Shown one piece after another: positions 1-7,111 of a DNA stretch of 12,439 nt. The notes beneath the pieces were generated by a model, which saw only the letters and a list, made by a program, of their open reading frames with translations, was not told the origin of the DNA and ran no database searches. Position numbers and translations under genes: made by a program. The stretch is taken from contig DAOVIO010000123.1 in assembly GCA_030673645.1 (NCBI GenBank), positions 1 to 12,439 on the forward strand. Direction: 5' to 3'. The stretch is from JAGLSB01 sp023135955. Lineage in GTDB: Bacteria > Bacteroidota > Bacteroidia > Bacteroidales > GCA-2748055. How positions within the stretch are numbered: the stretch's first letter is position 1; each line of letters starts with the position of its first letter.

Positions 1-133
1 AGAATAATTGATAAATATTTTTATTTACTATAATTAAAGCTTACCTCCTAATCATTTGAAATAGAAAAGGTTTTGCTTTGGAATAAAAAAATGTTAATTT
101 CATAAATCTTCTAAAATCAAACTAACTTCAACA

Positions 134-1981
134 ATGAAACTTGAATCCGTCCTTTCAAACCTCAATTCCTTTGAAAAGAATTCTTTCCTCAAAATAATTG
201 ATACAATAATTTCCAACAATCCGAAAAATGCAAAGGAAATAGATAAGATTCTTAGTGATGCATCAAAGGAGCTAAAGAATATTGACAGCATTAATATTTC
301 GCGAATATTCACACTTATTGAAGATGAATACCAGGACTATATTAAATCAGAATTTGTAAACCTGGATTCTCAGCTAGATATCGTAACAGATATTCTTACA
401 AGAGATGGAAGATGCATTGCGAGGCATGATTGGTTTGCGCGACTGTATGAAAGTGAGATTAATGCATTGGGAAAAAGGTTGAAAAAGTTTAATAAGGATC
501 TGCAAGCAGAAAGTTCTGAAATAGACACATTAAGAAAAAGGGATTACTTAATCTATAGGAATTGCGTTCATATTGCATTATGCAATGATGATCAAAACAA
601 CCAAGAGAGGAAAATAACCAAGGATGAACAATCAATTTTAATTGAATTAGCTAAAAGCCTTGAGCTTTCACAAGAAGAGACAAAGCTTATCAATTATTCC
701 GTGTTGTCTATTGAAAAAAGAAATATTGAAGAAGTAATAAATGAGCTGAGATTGATTGGAGTTATTTTTGACTCGAAAAAAAACAAAACCATTTATGTCC
801 CCCAGGAGATCGTTAGTGTTTTAAGAAATATCAGGGGAAAAGAGATCGCTAATAAATTTTACAGAAGAGTACTCCGTCAAATAAGGGAGCCGATTATAAA
901 TATTGCTTGTAGAAAACATAATATTGATTGGAAACTTCCAGTTGAGGTGAAAATTGAATTTATAATATCAGAAGGGATTTCCTTTTCAAATTTATTAATT
1001 AATGACCTTTTTAAGGAAGGAGCTAATGTTACCGAAAAGAAAAGATATTTTAATGAGCTAACTGAAAAAGGACTTAAAATCTCACCTTCTATTAAAGGGG
1101 TAACTATTGAAGATAAGGTTGAAAATCTTATTTTTTACTTCAATGACCTTGAAAGGGAGGAAAAAGTGAGCATTTCCTTTGATGGTTATGAAAAGCTGAT
1201 TTTAGATTTGAAAGAATCTCTTCCACATGTAAATAAAAAACTTAAATCGGTATTTGAACTTCAGGAAGAGAATGTTATGAATAGCAACTATCTGCTTGAT
1301 TATAATTTGAAACCTCAGGATATTCTTGATATTATTCCGGAGGATGATCTGAAGAAGTTTATTGATGAAAAGGGCATCAAATCAAGAGGGGATTCAATTA
1401 GTAAGATTTTGGAAAATTATAAGGACTCAGAAAACCTTTACCTAGAGAATTATGAAAATATTGCATTTAGAAATTATAGTGCTCTTAAAGAAAATGGAAT
1501 CCAAATTCCCGAGGCTCAATTGGGAATCAAATTTGAAGATCTTACAAAGACAATCTTTATAAAACTTGGCTTTAATGTAGATGAAGAACTTAGGAAGAAA
1601 TTAAATACTGCAAAAGATAAAATTGATATTGTTCTGAATATTGGGAAAAATGAGATAATTGTGGTTGAATGTAAATCAGTTAAAGACAAAGGATTTAATA
1701 AATTCAGTTCTGTTTACCGCCAGTTAAAAGCATACTGGGATTTGGCAACTAAAAAGGAATATAGAGTGATTAAATCAATATTAATAGCCCCGGATTTTAC
1801 AGATGATTTTATCAATGAATGCGAATTGGAATATGAGTTAAACCTTTCACTTATTACCGCAGAATCTCTAAGTGCAATTTATAATGGGTTCAAGAATTCA
1901 AAAATGAAAGAGTTGCCATATAAATTGTTAATGCGGGATGTTCTTATCCAATCCGAGAGAATACTCAAAGTAATTAAATAG
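134..1981 (+). CDS. Putative defence nuclease with C-terminal PD-(D/E)XK (Mrr-like) domain
   Basis: A 615-residue protein that I cannot assign to a named family. The C-terminus (about 465-590) has the layout of a restriction-endonuclease-like fold: E468 in KFEDL, D498 in KIDIVL, then E512 and K514 in VVECKS, and Q530 in VYRQLKAYWDLA. This matches the E...D-(x)n-ExK-Q pattern of Mrr-type and related DNA nucleases. Residues about 401-432 (DDLKKFIDEKGIKSRGDSI...) resemble a SAP-type DNA-binding helix pair, and about 157-190 weakly resembles a TerB-like acidic helical segment. There is no signal peptide or membrane segment, so it is probably cytoplasmic. The likely role is DNA binding and cleavage; the trigger and target are unknown. 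Its TAG stop directly abuts the ATG of the downstream channel gene, so the two are probably translated together. The ATG at 134 has no Shine-Dalgarno sequence, as expected for Bacteroidota. I am fairly sure of the nuclease domain and unsure of the biological role. Confidence 0.72.
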   Translation: MKLESVLSNLNSFEKNSFLKIIDTIISNNPKNAKEIDKILSDASKELKNIDSINISRIFTLIEDEYQDYIKSEFVNLDSQLDIVTDILTRDGRCIARHDWFARLYESEINALGKRLKKFNKDLQAESSEIDTLRKRDYLIYRNCVHIALCNDDQNNQERKITKDEQSILIELAKSLELSQEETKLINYSVLSIEKRNIEEVINELRLIGVIFDSKKNKTIYVPQEIVSVLRNIRGKEIANKFYRRVLRQIREPIINIACRKHNIDWKLPVEVKIEFIISEGISFSNLLINDLFKEGANVTEKKRYFNELTEKGLKISPSIKGVTIEDKVENLIFYFNDLEREEKVSISFDGYEKLILDLKESLPHVNKKLKSVFELQEENVMNSNYLLDYNLKPQDILDIIPEDDLKKFIDEKGIKSRGDSISKILENYKDSENLYLENYENIAFRNYSALKENGIQIPEAQLGIKFEDLTKTIFIKLGFNVDEELRKKLNTAKDKIDIVLNIGKNEIIVVECKSVKDKGFNKFSSVYRQLKAYWDLATKKEYRVIKSILIAPDFTDDFINECELEYELNLSLITAESLSAIYNGFKNSKMKELPYKLLMRDVLIQSERILKVIK

Positions 1982-2779
1982 ATGAAGCCAAAAGCATTCA
2001 CCAGACTTTTTCTGAACGAAAAATTCATCCTGTTTTTAATAATCTTAAATGCACTAACAATTATGATGGCTGCATTTACAGGATTACACCAAAACTTCTA
2101 TAAAATAACTCTCATTTTAGATAATTTAATAACTGCTCTCTTCATTGTGGAGATGATAGTTAAGTTAAAGGAATTAAAAGTATCAGGTTATTTCGGTGTG
2201 AACTGGAACATCTTTGACTTTATTTTAATTGCCATATCTATTCCGGCATTCATTTCATGGATTTTTAATTTACCCTTAACCGGATTAAGTTTTTTCTTAA
2301 TATTCAGAATTCTAAGAGTGTTTAAATCATTTCGATTCATAAAGTTTGTGCCTGGTATGGGTGATCTGATAAAAGGTGTTCAAAGAGCCTTAAAAACCTC
2401 AATGGTGATTATCCTGGGTTTTTCTATTTACTTATTTGTAATTGGGATATTAAGTTGTTATATGTATAGAGGAATTGATCCTGGTCATTTCGGGAATCCG
2501 CTGAAATCTTTTTACAGCATATTCGGAATATTTACCATGGAAGGGTGGGCAGAGATTCCAGGAATCATTTCTGCAAATTCTAGTCCTATTATTGGATTAC
2601 TTACAAAGCTTTATTTTGTGTTTATTGTTGTTACCGGGGGGATATTTGGACTTTCATTGGTAAACTCAATTTTTGTTGAGGCTATGTTGAGTGATAATAC
2701 GGTTGATATTCAGGATAAGGTTGATGAGATTGATAGGAAGATTGATTTGTTGATGTCGGAGATGAAGAGGGAGGAGTAA
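1982..2779 (+). CDS. Voltage-gated ion channel of the bacterial Nav (NaChBac/NavAb) type
   Basis: A 265-residue inner-membrane channel subunit, expected to form a tetramer. Six membrane segments can be seen: S1 about 12-34, S2 40-62, S3 74-96, S4 104-122, S5 138-160 and S6 204-236. S4 carries basic residues at every third position (R109, R112, K115, R118, K121), the mark of a voltage sensor. E57 in S2 and D79 in S3 are plausible countercharges. The pore helix and filter between S5 and S6 read FTMEGWAE, comparable to TLESWAS in NaChBac; the glutamate and tryptophan are kept, with Gly where Ser usually is. A short C-terminal helix (about 241-262, heptad-like) fits the tetramerising coiled coil of this family. 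Length is normal for the family. The start follows the previous stop with zero spacing and no independent ribosome site, implying coupling to the nuclease-like gene. The conserved glutamate suggests a cation channel (Na+ or Ca2+); selectivity cannot be settled from sequence. Confidence 0.87.
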   Translation: MKPKAFTRLFLNEKFILFLIILNALTIMMAAFTGLHQNFYKITLILDNLITALFIVEMIVKLKELKVSGYFGVNWNIFDFILIAISIPAFISWIFNLPLTGLSFFLIFRILRVFKSFRFIKFVPGMGDLIKGVQRALKTSMVIILGFSIYLFVIGILSCYMYRGIDPGHFGNPLKSFYSIFGIFTMEGWAEIPGIISANSSPIIGLLTKLYFVFIVVTGGIFGLSLVNSIFVEAMLSDNTVDIQDKVDEIDRKIDLLMSEMKREE

Positions 2780-2815
2780 TCCTGTGATTATTGTAAGATG
2801 TTGATTAACTTGGCG

Positions 2816-2842
2816 TTATTAAGGAATAGTATATCCTTATAA
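2816..2842. promoter_or_regulatory. Imperfect inverted repeat upstream of darT, possible operator
   Basis: The arms TTAT(t)AAGGA(a)TA and TATCCTTATAA face each other across GTA, with two unpaired bases in the left arm. The dyad lies 54 bp before the darT start, in the 117-bp gap after the channel gene. TAAATTTC at 2840-2847, one mismatch from the Bacteroidota -7 element TAnnTTTG, overlaps its right edge. An operator for self-repression of the toxin-antitoxin operon is plausible but is inferred only from position and symmetry. Confidence 0.3.
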
Positions 2843-2896
2843 ATTTCTTAGTCTGTTTATTCAAGGTATAGTTCATATTGATAACAAATTAGAATA

Positions 2897-3478
2897 ATGG
2901 CAAAAACACCAAAAGATGGAAGTTTAATCTATCACCTAACATCTCTTGATAACTTGGAGAGCATCTTTCAAAATGGATTACTTTCTAGAGATGCAGTAAG
3001 AGATTTTGTCGATGTTGCTGATGAAGATATTATAGAACACAGAAGGCTAAAAGGACTAAATAATCTTGTCCCATTTCATTTCTTTGGGGCTAATCCTTTT
3101 GATGGTTCTGTTCAGTTAGGTCATCCTGATAAAAAGTTTGTTTTTATTACACTTCAAAGAAAATATGCAAGATCAAAAGGGTTTAAAATACTTCCTAAAC
3201 ATCCGTTATCACTTACTGATTGTAATCTTATCGATTATGATGGAGGAATGAAAAAGATAAATTGGGATAAAATGGCAGAGCGAGATTATTCTGATAAAGA
3301 GTGTAAGGAAATTTGTATGGCTGAATGTTTGACGGATACGAAAGTTGATGCAAAAGACTTCTTTGCAATTTATGTCCCTGATGAAGCAGCTAAGGATTCA
3401 GTGGTTGAATTACGTGATAGAATAGTTGGATCGACAAACTCCTTTTATGTGGATGTTTTAAGTTATATATTTGTATAA
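2897..3478 (+). CDS. darT: DarT-like toxin, DNA ADP-ribosyltransferase
   Basis: A 193-residue protein of the DarT (DUF4433) family. Known members attach ADP-ribose from NAD+ to bases in single-stranded DNA, usually thymidine for DarT2, which blocks replication and can abort phage infection. Recognisable parts: IYHLTSLDNLESIF with H13 near the N-terminus (NAD binding), the IIEHRR stretch with R49/R50, VPFHFFGANPF at about 58-68 where the family usually has a VPFYF motif, and MAEC with E143 as the likely catalytic glutamate. Length is close to the roughly 200 residues usual for the family. No signal peptide is present, so it acts in the cytoplasm. Its TAA stop overlaps the next ATG by one base (TAATG) and the next gene encodes a matching macrodomain antitoxin, which strongly supports the call. 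Family assignment is secure; the target base and sequence motif cannot be read from the sequence. Confidence 0.88.
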   Translation: MAKTPKDGSLIYHLTSLDNLESIFQNGLLSRDAVRDFVDVADEDIIEHRRLKGLNNLVPFHFFGANPFDGSVQLGHPDKKFVFITLQRKYARSKGFKILPKHPLSLTDCNLIDYDGGMKKINWDKMAERDYSDKECKEICMAECLTDTKVDAKDFFAIYVPDEAAKDSVVELRDRIVGSTNSFYVDVLSYIFV

Positions 3479-4524
3479 TGATAAGTTGCACGACAGGAAA
3501 TATACTTGATTCATCTGCAGATGCAATAGTTAACACAGTAAATTGTGAAGGCTATATGGGAAAAGGTATTGCTTATCAATTCAAGCTAAAATATCCTAAA
3601 AACAATTTAGAATATGAAAAACAATGTAGGGTTGGTAACTTTAATATAGGATCGATACTTGCATTTAATGAATCAAACAAATTAATACTAAATTTCCCAA
3701 CCAAAGATAAATGGAGAAAAAAATCAGAATATTCCTACATAAAAGAAGGACTAAATACGTTAGTCCAGAGATTGCCAAACCTAAGTGTTAGATCGATTGC
3801 CTTTCCCCCTCTAGGATGTGGTAATGGAGGCCTTGATTGGGGCAGGGTTAAGGAAATTTTAATTAGTGAGCTTTCTCCATATAAAGATGAATATGATTTT
3901 ATTTTATACGAACCTTCAACAAATATAAACAGAGTAAAGAATATAAAGAAAATACCTAAATTAAATGCATCCCATTTAATCCTGATGAAACTTAAAATCG
4001 GGCTTAATAAGTTTAATAAGACAAGGTTACAGAAAGGTGCCTTTTTGATAAATATATTTTCACATGAAGAATATTTTAAATTTAATGCTTATAATTATGG
4101 GCCTTATAATCATTCTTTAGATATAATTAGCCGTGATATAAGGGAATTTCAAGAATATTATAATTATACAACGGAACAAGCATTTGAAGCAGCAAAAAAA
4201 ACTTTAGTAAGTGATAGTGTAAATGAAAAATTAAAAAAATTCAGTTTACCTGTTTTAAATGCAGTTAAATTCTTAAATGATATTGAATCCGATCGAGAAG
4301 TAGAGTTAATTACAACAATACTCTATATTATACTGACAAAAAGGACCGCTTCTCCGGATTTATTGCCCAATGAGTTTGAGAAATGGTCTAAAGACAAAGC
4401 TAATAGATTCTCAACGGATGAGATTAAAGATGAACTAGATTTTCTTAGGTCAAAAGGTTTAGTAATTAATTCTTTAATGGGCGTAGAACTAAATAATACC
4501 TTGCCCAATATTGTGTATAAGTAA
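3478..4524 (+). CDS. darG: DarG-like antitoxin, macrodomain DNA ADP-ribosyl glycohydrolase
   Basis: A 348-residue antitoxin with two parts. The N-terminal macrodomain (about 1-145) starts TGNILDSSADAIVNTVNCEG, then has the ligand loop MGKGIAYQFK, NFPTKDKWR containing K76 (aligning with the catalytic lysine of characterised DarG proteins) and FPPLGCGNGGLDW. In the family this domain removes ADP-ribose from DNA, reversing DarT damage. The C-terminal part (about 160-340) includes LNKFNKTRLQKGAFLI and NYGPYNHSL, resembling the DarG C-terminal domain that binds and blocks DarT directly. Both neutralising activities are therefore probably present. Length matches known DarG proteins (about 350). The ATG shares a base with the darT stop, so translation is coupled, which would keep toxin and antitoxin levels matched. 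No terminator was seen after the gene. Confidence 0.9.
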   Translation: MISCTTGNILDSSADAIVNTVNCEGYMGKGIAYQFKLKYPKNNLEYEKQCRVGNFNIGSILAFNESNKLILNFPTKDKWRKKSEYSYIKEGLNTLVQRLPNLSVRSIAFPPLGCGNGGLDWGRVKEILISELSPYKDEYDFILYEPSTNINRVKNIKKIPKLNASHLILMKLKIGLNKFNKTRLQKGAFLINIFSHEEYFKFNAYNYGPYNHSLDIISRDIREFQEYYNYTTEQAFEAAKKTLVSDSVNEKLKKFSLPVLNAVKFLNDIESDREVELITTILYIILTKRTASPDLLPNEFEKWSKDKANRFSTDEIKDELDFLRSKGLVINSLMGVELNNTLPNIVYK

Positions 4525-4852
4525 ATGGCATTAAGTGTAGCGAATTCATGCTTCCTGCCTTGCGTTAAGCTTGTTGTAACTCGACAAGGAAAAGTCTTGG
4601 AATCCGACGCTCATTGAAGCAAAAGTTAGCAGATGTAAAAAAAGATCTTCCATGGTATTAGAGGAATGCCCTAACGGGAAAAAGTAAAATTTAGAAGGCG
4701 ATATTGATTAAAAATGCATGTAATTATGTATGTAGTAAATATAAAACCCCGTAAAACATTTGTTCACAGGGCTTTAGAATCATCACAAGTGATCCCACCG
4801 GGATTCGATTTCTAAATTCAATATATTGTTTGACTAATCAGACGGAATCTTA
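4525..4852. other. Convergent intergenic region between darG and the AbiE module
   Basis: About 330 bp without a supported gene. The left part (4525-4740) holds only short broken frames with no recognisable protein. At 4743-4776 is a degenerate hairpin (AAAACCCCGT ... ACAGGGCTTT, two mismatches) followed at 4789-4808 by a copy of the tRNA-Arg 3' end. Together they look like the tail and old terminator of a tRNA gene whose body is missing. The true 3' end of the AbiEii reading frame (4853) lies just to the right. Confidence 0.5.
4789..4808 (-). repeat. tRNA-Arg 3'-end copy (site 1), candidate attachment remnant
   Basis: GTGATCCCACCGGGATTCGA differs by one base from the 3' end of the intact tRNA-Arg at 7111-7130 (GTGACCCCACCGGGATTCGA) and has the same orientation. 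Outside the 20 bp the two places differ. With the tRNA copy it brackets the AbiE pair. A direct repeat of a tRNA 3' end is the usual footprint of tyrosine-recombinase integration; no integrase lies between the copies. Confidence 0.6.
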
Positions 4853-5007
4853 TTAATTATCTGGATATAATATCTTGAGTGCTTGAGACCAATAGAACAG
4901 TGCCTCACCCTGAGCTACAAATTTTAAGCGTTTGTTCAAATAGTTATGTTCCGGATTGCTAATCAGAAAATCGGTAAGTGGGATATCTGAGCTAAATTTC
5001 GGAAAAT
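4853..5007 (-). pseudogene. Out-of-frame C-terminal segment of the AbiEii-like gene
   Basis: Read from 5007 downward in the -1 frame, this gives 51 codons beginning DFPKFSSDIPLTDFLISNP and ending ALFYWSQALKILYPDN, then TAA at 4853-4855. It follows directly on the zero-frame product if the ribosome slips back one base at 5008-5014, or if one A is added to the A6 run. The composition is that of a real protein, with aromatic and charged residues and no stop, so it was recently or still is part of the toxin. Confidence 0.75.
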
Positions 5008-5970
5008 CTTTTTTATATCTTTTAGAATCATTGCTGCAAGTAAAGCAGCTTTAGAACTTGCAAGCTTTGCATCCATTAATCCAAAGTTCCCAACAAAAAC
5101 AAAATGCCGGAATTGGTTTATACCGGTATTTATTTCCCGAAGAGGTATGCTTTCTTTAGTTTGAGATAAATTAACAATGCCTGAAATCAGTAAGGATGTT
5201 TTAATAATGTCCCAAAGAACTTGATCATCAGATTCAATTTTTCTTTCCGGTCTATATTCAATTCCCTGTTTAACCGATTTGCGGAATGATTGTTTTACAA
5301 CCTCAACATCCGTAAATTCATCAAACAAACAACCAATATCAAATAGCTGCTTCATAATTTCCTTCTCCTTCTCGATCCCATAAGGAACTCCTGTAGTGTT
5401 TGGGGCAAAAGCGGTTAGTTTATCGCCTATAATTGAATCGATATTGGGCATTTTTACTGAAAGATTTTCACCATCCAATAAAAGCCATTCTGTTTTTATA
5501 GGTTTTTCTATCAGTATTGGATATGGATTTTCAGCAAATACAATGTCAAGCAATATTTCACGTTGTGGATTTGATATTATATTCCCTTTCTTAGTCTTGG
5601 TTCCAATATTTGATTCATAGAAGAATTTATAATGTGCTTTTGGTATACCTTTTTGATAACTTCTTCTTTCATCCAATTCCATTTTGGTAAAAGCACTTGA
5701 CGCAACTATTTTTGAAAGATACTCTTCCAACTTTTCTTTGCTGATAGAAGGACTAAGGATTATATCAATATCAACTGAAAACCGTTTTGACTGATCCATC
5801 AGCAACACGAGACTTGTTCCTCCTTTAAAGATGAACTCCATGCCTGTCAGTCTAAGACGCTCCAACAGGTACAGAGCATGAATCATGGCTTCCATAATGG
5901 CAGGATCTTTACTGAATTTCTTTCTTCTTTCAGTTATCCAGTCTGCAGACAGTGATTCAACTTTAATCAT
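4963..5970 (-). CDS. AbiEii-like nucleotidyltransferase toxin, C-terminus frameshifted
   Basis: A 335-residue uninterrupted frame of the AbiEii/AbiGii nucleotidyltransferase family, the toxin half of type IV AbiE phage-defence and toxin-antitoxin systems; studied members modify tRNAs by adding nucleotides. The polymerase-beta-like core is clear: FKGGTSLVL (G50, G51) followed by FSVDIDI with D67 and D69 as metal-binding aspartates, then EILLDIVF, and IIGDKLTAFAPNTTG, a conserved family motif. The last 14 residues (IFRNLAQISHLPIF) are not what the family should have. In the -1 frame from 5008 the sequence continues for 51 sensible codons to a stop at 4853, including LKFVAQGEALFYWSQAL. The intact protein would be about 372 residues. 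The switch point is A-AAA-AAG. The start overlaps the upstream antitoxin gene by 8 bp, as in an operon. A single-base deletion, a sequencing error or real -1 frameshifting all fit. Confidence 0.85.
   Translation of the reverse strand: MIKVESLSADWITERRKKFSKDPAIMEAMIHALYLLERLRLTGMEFIFKGGTSLVLLMDQSKRFSVDIDIILSPSISKEKLEEYLSKIVASSAFTKMELDERRSYQKGIPKAHYKFFYESNIGTKTKKGNIISNPQREILLDIVFAENPYPILIEKPIKTEWLLLDGENLSVKMPNIDSIIGDKLTAFAPNTTGVPYGIEKEKEIMKQLFDIGCLFDEFTDVEVVKQSFRKSVKQGIEYRPERKIESDDQVLWDIIKTSLLISGIVNLSQTKESIPLREINTGINQFRHFVFVGNFGLMDAKLASSKAALLAAMILKDIKKIFRNLAQISHLPIF
5008..5014 (-). promoter_or_regulatory. A-AAA-AAG slippery heptamer, possible -1 frameshift site
   Basis: On the minus strand the zero-frame codons are GAT ATA AAA AAG ATT, so the heptamer A-AAA-AAG is exactly in the phase needed for tandem -1 slippage. 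This is the same heptamer used in E. coli dnaX. No strong upstream Shine-Dalgarno-like stimulator or obvious downstream hairpin was found, so a homopolymer deletion or assembly error remains a good alternative. Confidence 0.5.
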
Positions 5971-6718
5971 TAATAATATATTTAGGTATATCAGTCTTTT
6001 CTATGAGGAACTGCCTTAAATCCTTATCTTTTCTCCGCCTGCCAGCATAATGAAATAATGTTGTAAAGTTAATAGCGTATCTTTTGTAAGCATTATTAAT
6101 AATGTACACCAATTCATTACCCTGAAAAGCATTAAATAGATTTTTATCGCTGAACAGATCAACTATCATTTTCTCAAGAGTTACTGTAGATACTTTTCCA
6201 ATCTTTTGTAATGGTGCTCTTGAAGTCAATTGTTGCAAAACGATAGATTGTTCCGCTTCGAAAATATACCGTTCAATCTCCTTTTTCTCTGGCTGGATAT
6301 AAATAGTTCCAAAATTCAGACCTTTTAAAAAATCAAAAACTGGTTCTATTCCTTCTTTTTCAATTTGCAAAACTGTTATGAACTTTCCTGGTATGTGTAA
6401 CATAAATTCATTGACAGCTTTAGAGGACCAGATACATTGCTTCAGACCCGGAAATTGTTTTTCAAGTCTGATGTTTATTTTCTTTTCAAAATCATCAACC
6501 TCAGGTTTAAAAACAGGTTTGTAAGTTAGAATGAAATGGTCTTGTGATATTGGTGTAATAACCTTCTTTTCTTTAAGATTATAAATCCTCCATCGAAAAG
6601 TTGAATCCTTTAAGTCAGGATCAAATTGTCGATAAAAATCGAATAATTCCTCTCTGGAAAAGGAATCCTTTTTTTCGAATCTGTTTTTAAGTTGCTCTAT
6701 GATGAAATATTTTCTCAA
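5963..6718 (-). CDS. DUF6577-like AbiE antitoxin partner (AbiEi-type)
   Basis: A 251-residue protein immediately upstream of, and overlapping by 8 bp, the AbiEii-like toxin gene, which is the usual place of the AbiE antitoxin. The N-terminus (about 17-65, SFSREELFDFYRQF ... STFRWRIYNLKEKKVITPI) looks like a winged helix-turn-helix, which would let it bind its own promoter. The rest (about 70-200) is a mixed alpha/beta domain resembling DUF6577 proteins that pair with AbiEii in Bacteroidota. The likely role is to repress the operon and neutralise the toxin in the cytoplasm. The start is odd: the first codon is TTG at 6718, with an in-frame stop three codons further upstream and no ATG until much later. 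Either TTG is used or an original ATG has been lost. A -7-type element lies 23 bp upstream. Function by context is fairly firm; the family name is from memory. Confidence 0.75.
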   Translation of the reverse strand: MRKYFIIEQLKNRFEKKDSFSREELFDFYRQFDPDLKDSTFRWRIYNLKEKKVITPISQDHFILTYKPVFKPEVDDFEKKINIRLEKQFPGLKQCIWSSKAVNEFMLHIPGKFITVLQIEKEGIEPVFDFLKGLNFGTIYIQPEKKEIERYIFEAEQSIVLQQLTSRAPLQKIGKVSTVTLEKMIVDLFSDKNLFNAFQGNELVYIINNAYKRYAINFTTLFHYAGRRRKDKDLRQFLIEKTDIPKYIIND

Positions 6719-6740
6719 TTCCTTTATTTAAAACAATGTT

Positions 6741-6748
6741 CAAAGATA
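6741..6748 (-). promoter_or_regulatory. -7 promoter element of the AbiE operon
   Basis: The minus strand reads TATCTTTG, a perfect match to the Bacteroidota -7 consensus TAnnTTTG, giving a leader of roughly 18 nt before the TTG start at 6718. No TTG lies at the expected 19-22 bp further upstream; the nearest TTTG (6766-6763) is only 14 bp away. A 12-bp palindrome, GCAAATGTTTGC (6789-6800), lies about 40 bp upstream and could bind a regulator. Confidence 0.45.
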
Positions 6749-6933
6749 ATAAATTATTCAAACAAATGCCAGTATCTTCAATTTAGTGGCAAATGTTTGC
6801 AACACAATTAGATTACTTTTAGCTGTTTAAATTTTCTAATAGTGTTAATACTACGGTTAGTTATCTGGTTACAAATGATGCCTCCAAATAAATGGATTTC
6901 AGTCATTTTTTTAGAGACTTCATGAAATTTAAA

Positions 6934-6979
6934 CTACTTAGGGTTTGCTGAGTTTACTTTATCAGCAAACCCTAAGTAG
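6934..6979. repeat. Perfect 18-bp inverted repeat with 10-nt loop
   Basis: CTACTTAGGGTTTGCTGA (6934-6951) is exactly repeated in inverted form at 6962-6979, around the loop GTTTACTTTA. Neither side has the T-run of an intrinsic terminator. It sits between the AbiE promoter and the tRNA-Arg gene, in a gap (6719-7081) with no supported ORF. It could be a bidirectional transcription barrier or a recombination or transposition end; the sequence does not decide. Confidence 0.7.
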
Positions 6980-7056
6980 AATGGGAGGTGATTTGAATTG
7001 TGTTTCTTGGTCGATTAATAATACGGAATTAAAACCTCAGAAAGATTCAAGATAAT

Positions 7057-7078
7057 GTACCCCAAACCGTACCCCAAA
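7057..7078. repeat. Direct repeat GTACCCCAAA x2, possible integrase arm sites
   Basis: Two exact copies of GTACCCCAAA at 7057-7066 and 7069-7078 have a 12-bp period and lie 34 bp outside the tRNA-Arg 3' end. Short phased direct repeats beside a tRNA attachment site are typical of arm-type binding sites for tyrosine recombinases. The identification is by position only, as no integrase gene remains nearby. Confidence 0.4.
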
Positions 7079-7081
7079 ACA

Positions 7082-7110
7082 AACAAAGCACTGATTATCA
7101 GTGCTTTGTT
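7082..7110 (-). terminator. Intrinsic terminator of the tRNA-Arg gene
   Basis: A perfect 13-bp stem (AACAAAGCACTGA, loop TTA, TCAGTGCTTTGTT) begins 2 bases after the tRNA. On the minus strand it is followed by TGTTTTGG, a T-rich tail. Confidence 0.75.
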
Positions 7111-7111
7111 G

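Noticed and set aside
40..58. A Shine-Dalgarno-like AGGAGGTAAG on the minus strand at the left edge
   Set aside because: No start codon or open frame of useful length follows it to the left within the window, and genes here do not use such sites.
4564..4675. Integron attC site after darG (GTTAAGC ... CCTAAC)
   Set aside because: The two boxes are in the wrong order for attC, the internal arms do not pair, and no integron integrase is seen.
5396..5620. A 74-codon plus-strand open frame inside the AbiEii gene
   Set aside because: It is a shadow on the opposite strand of a well-supported coding sequence.
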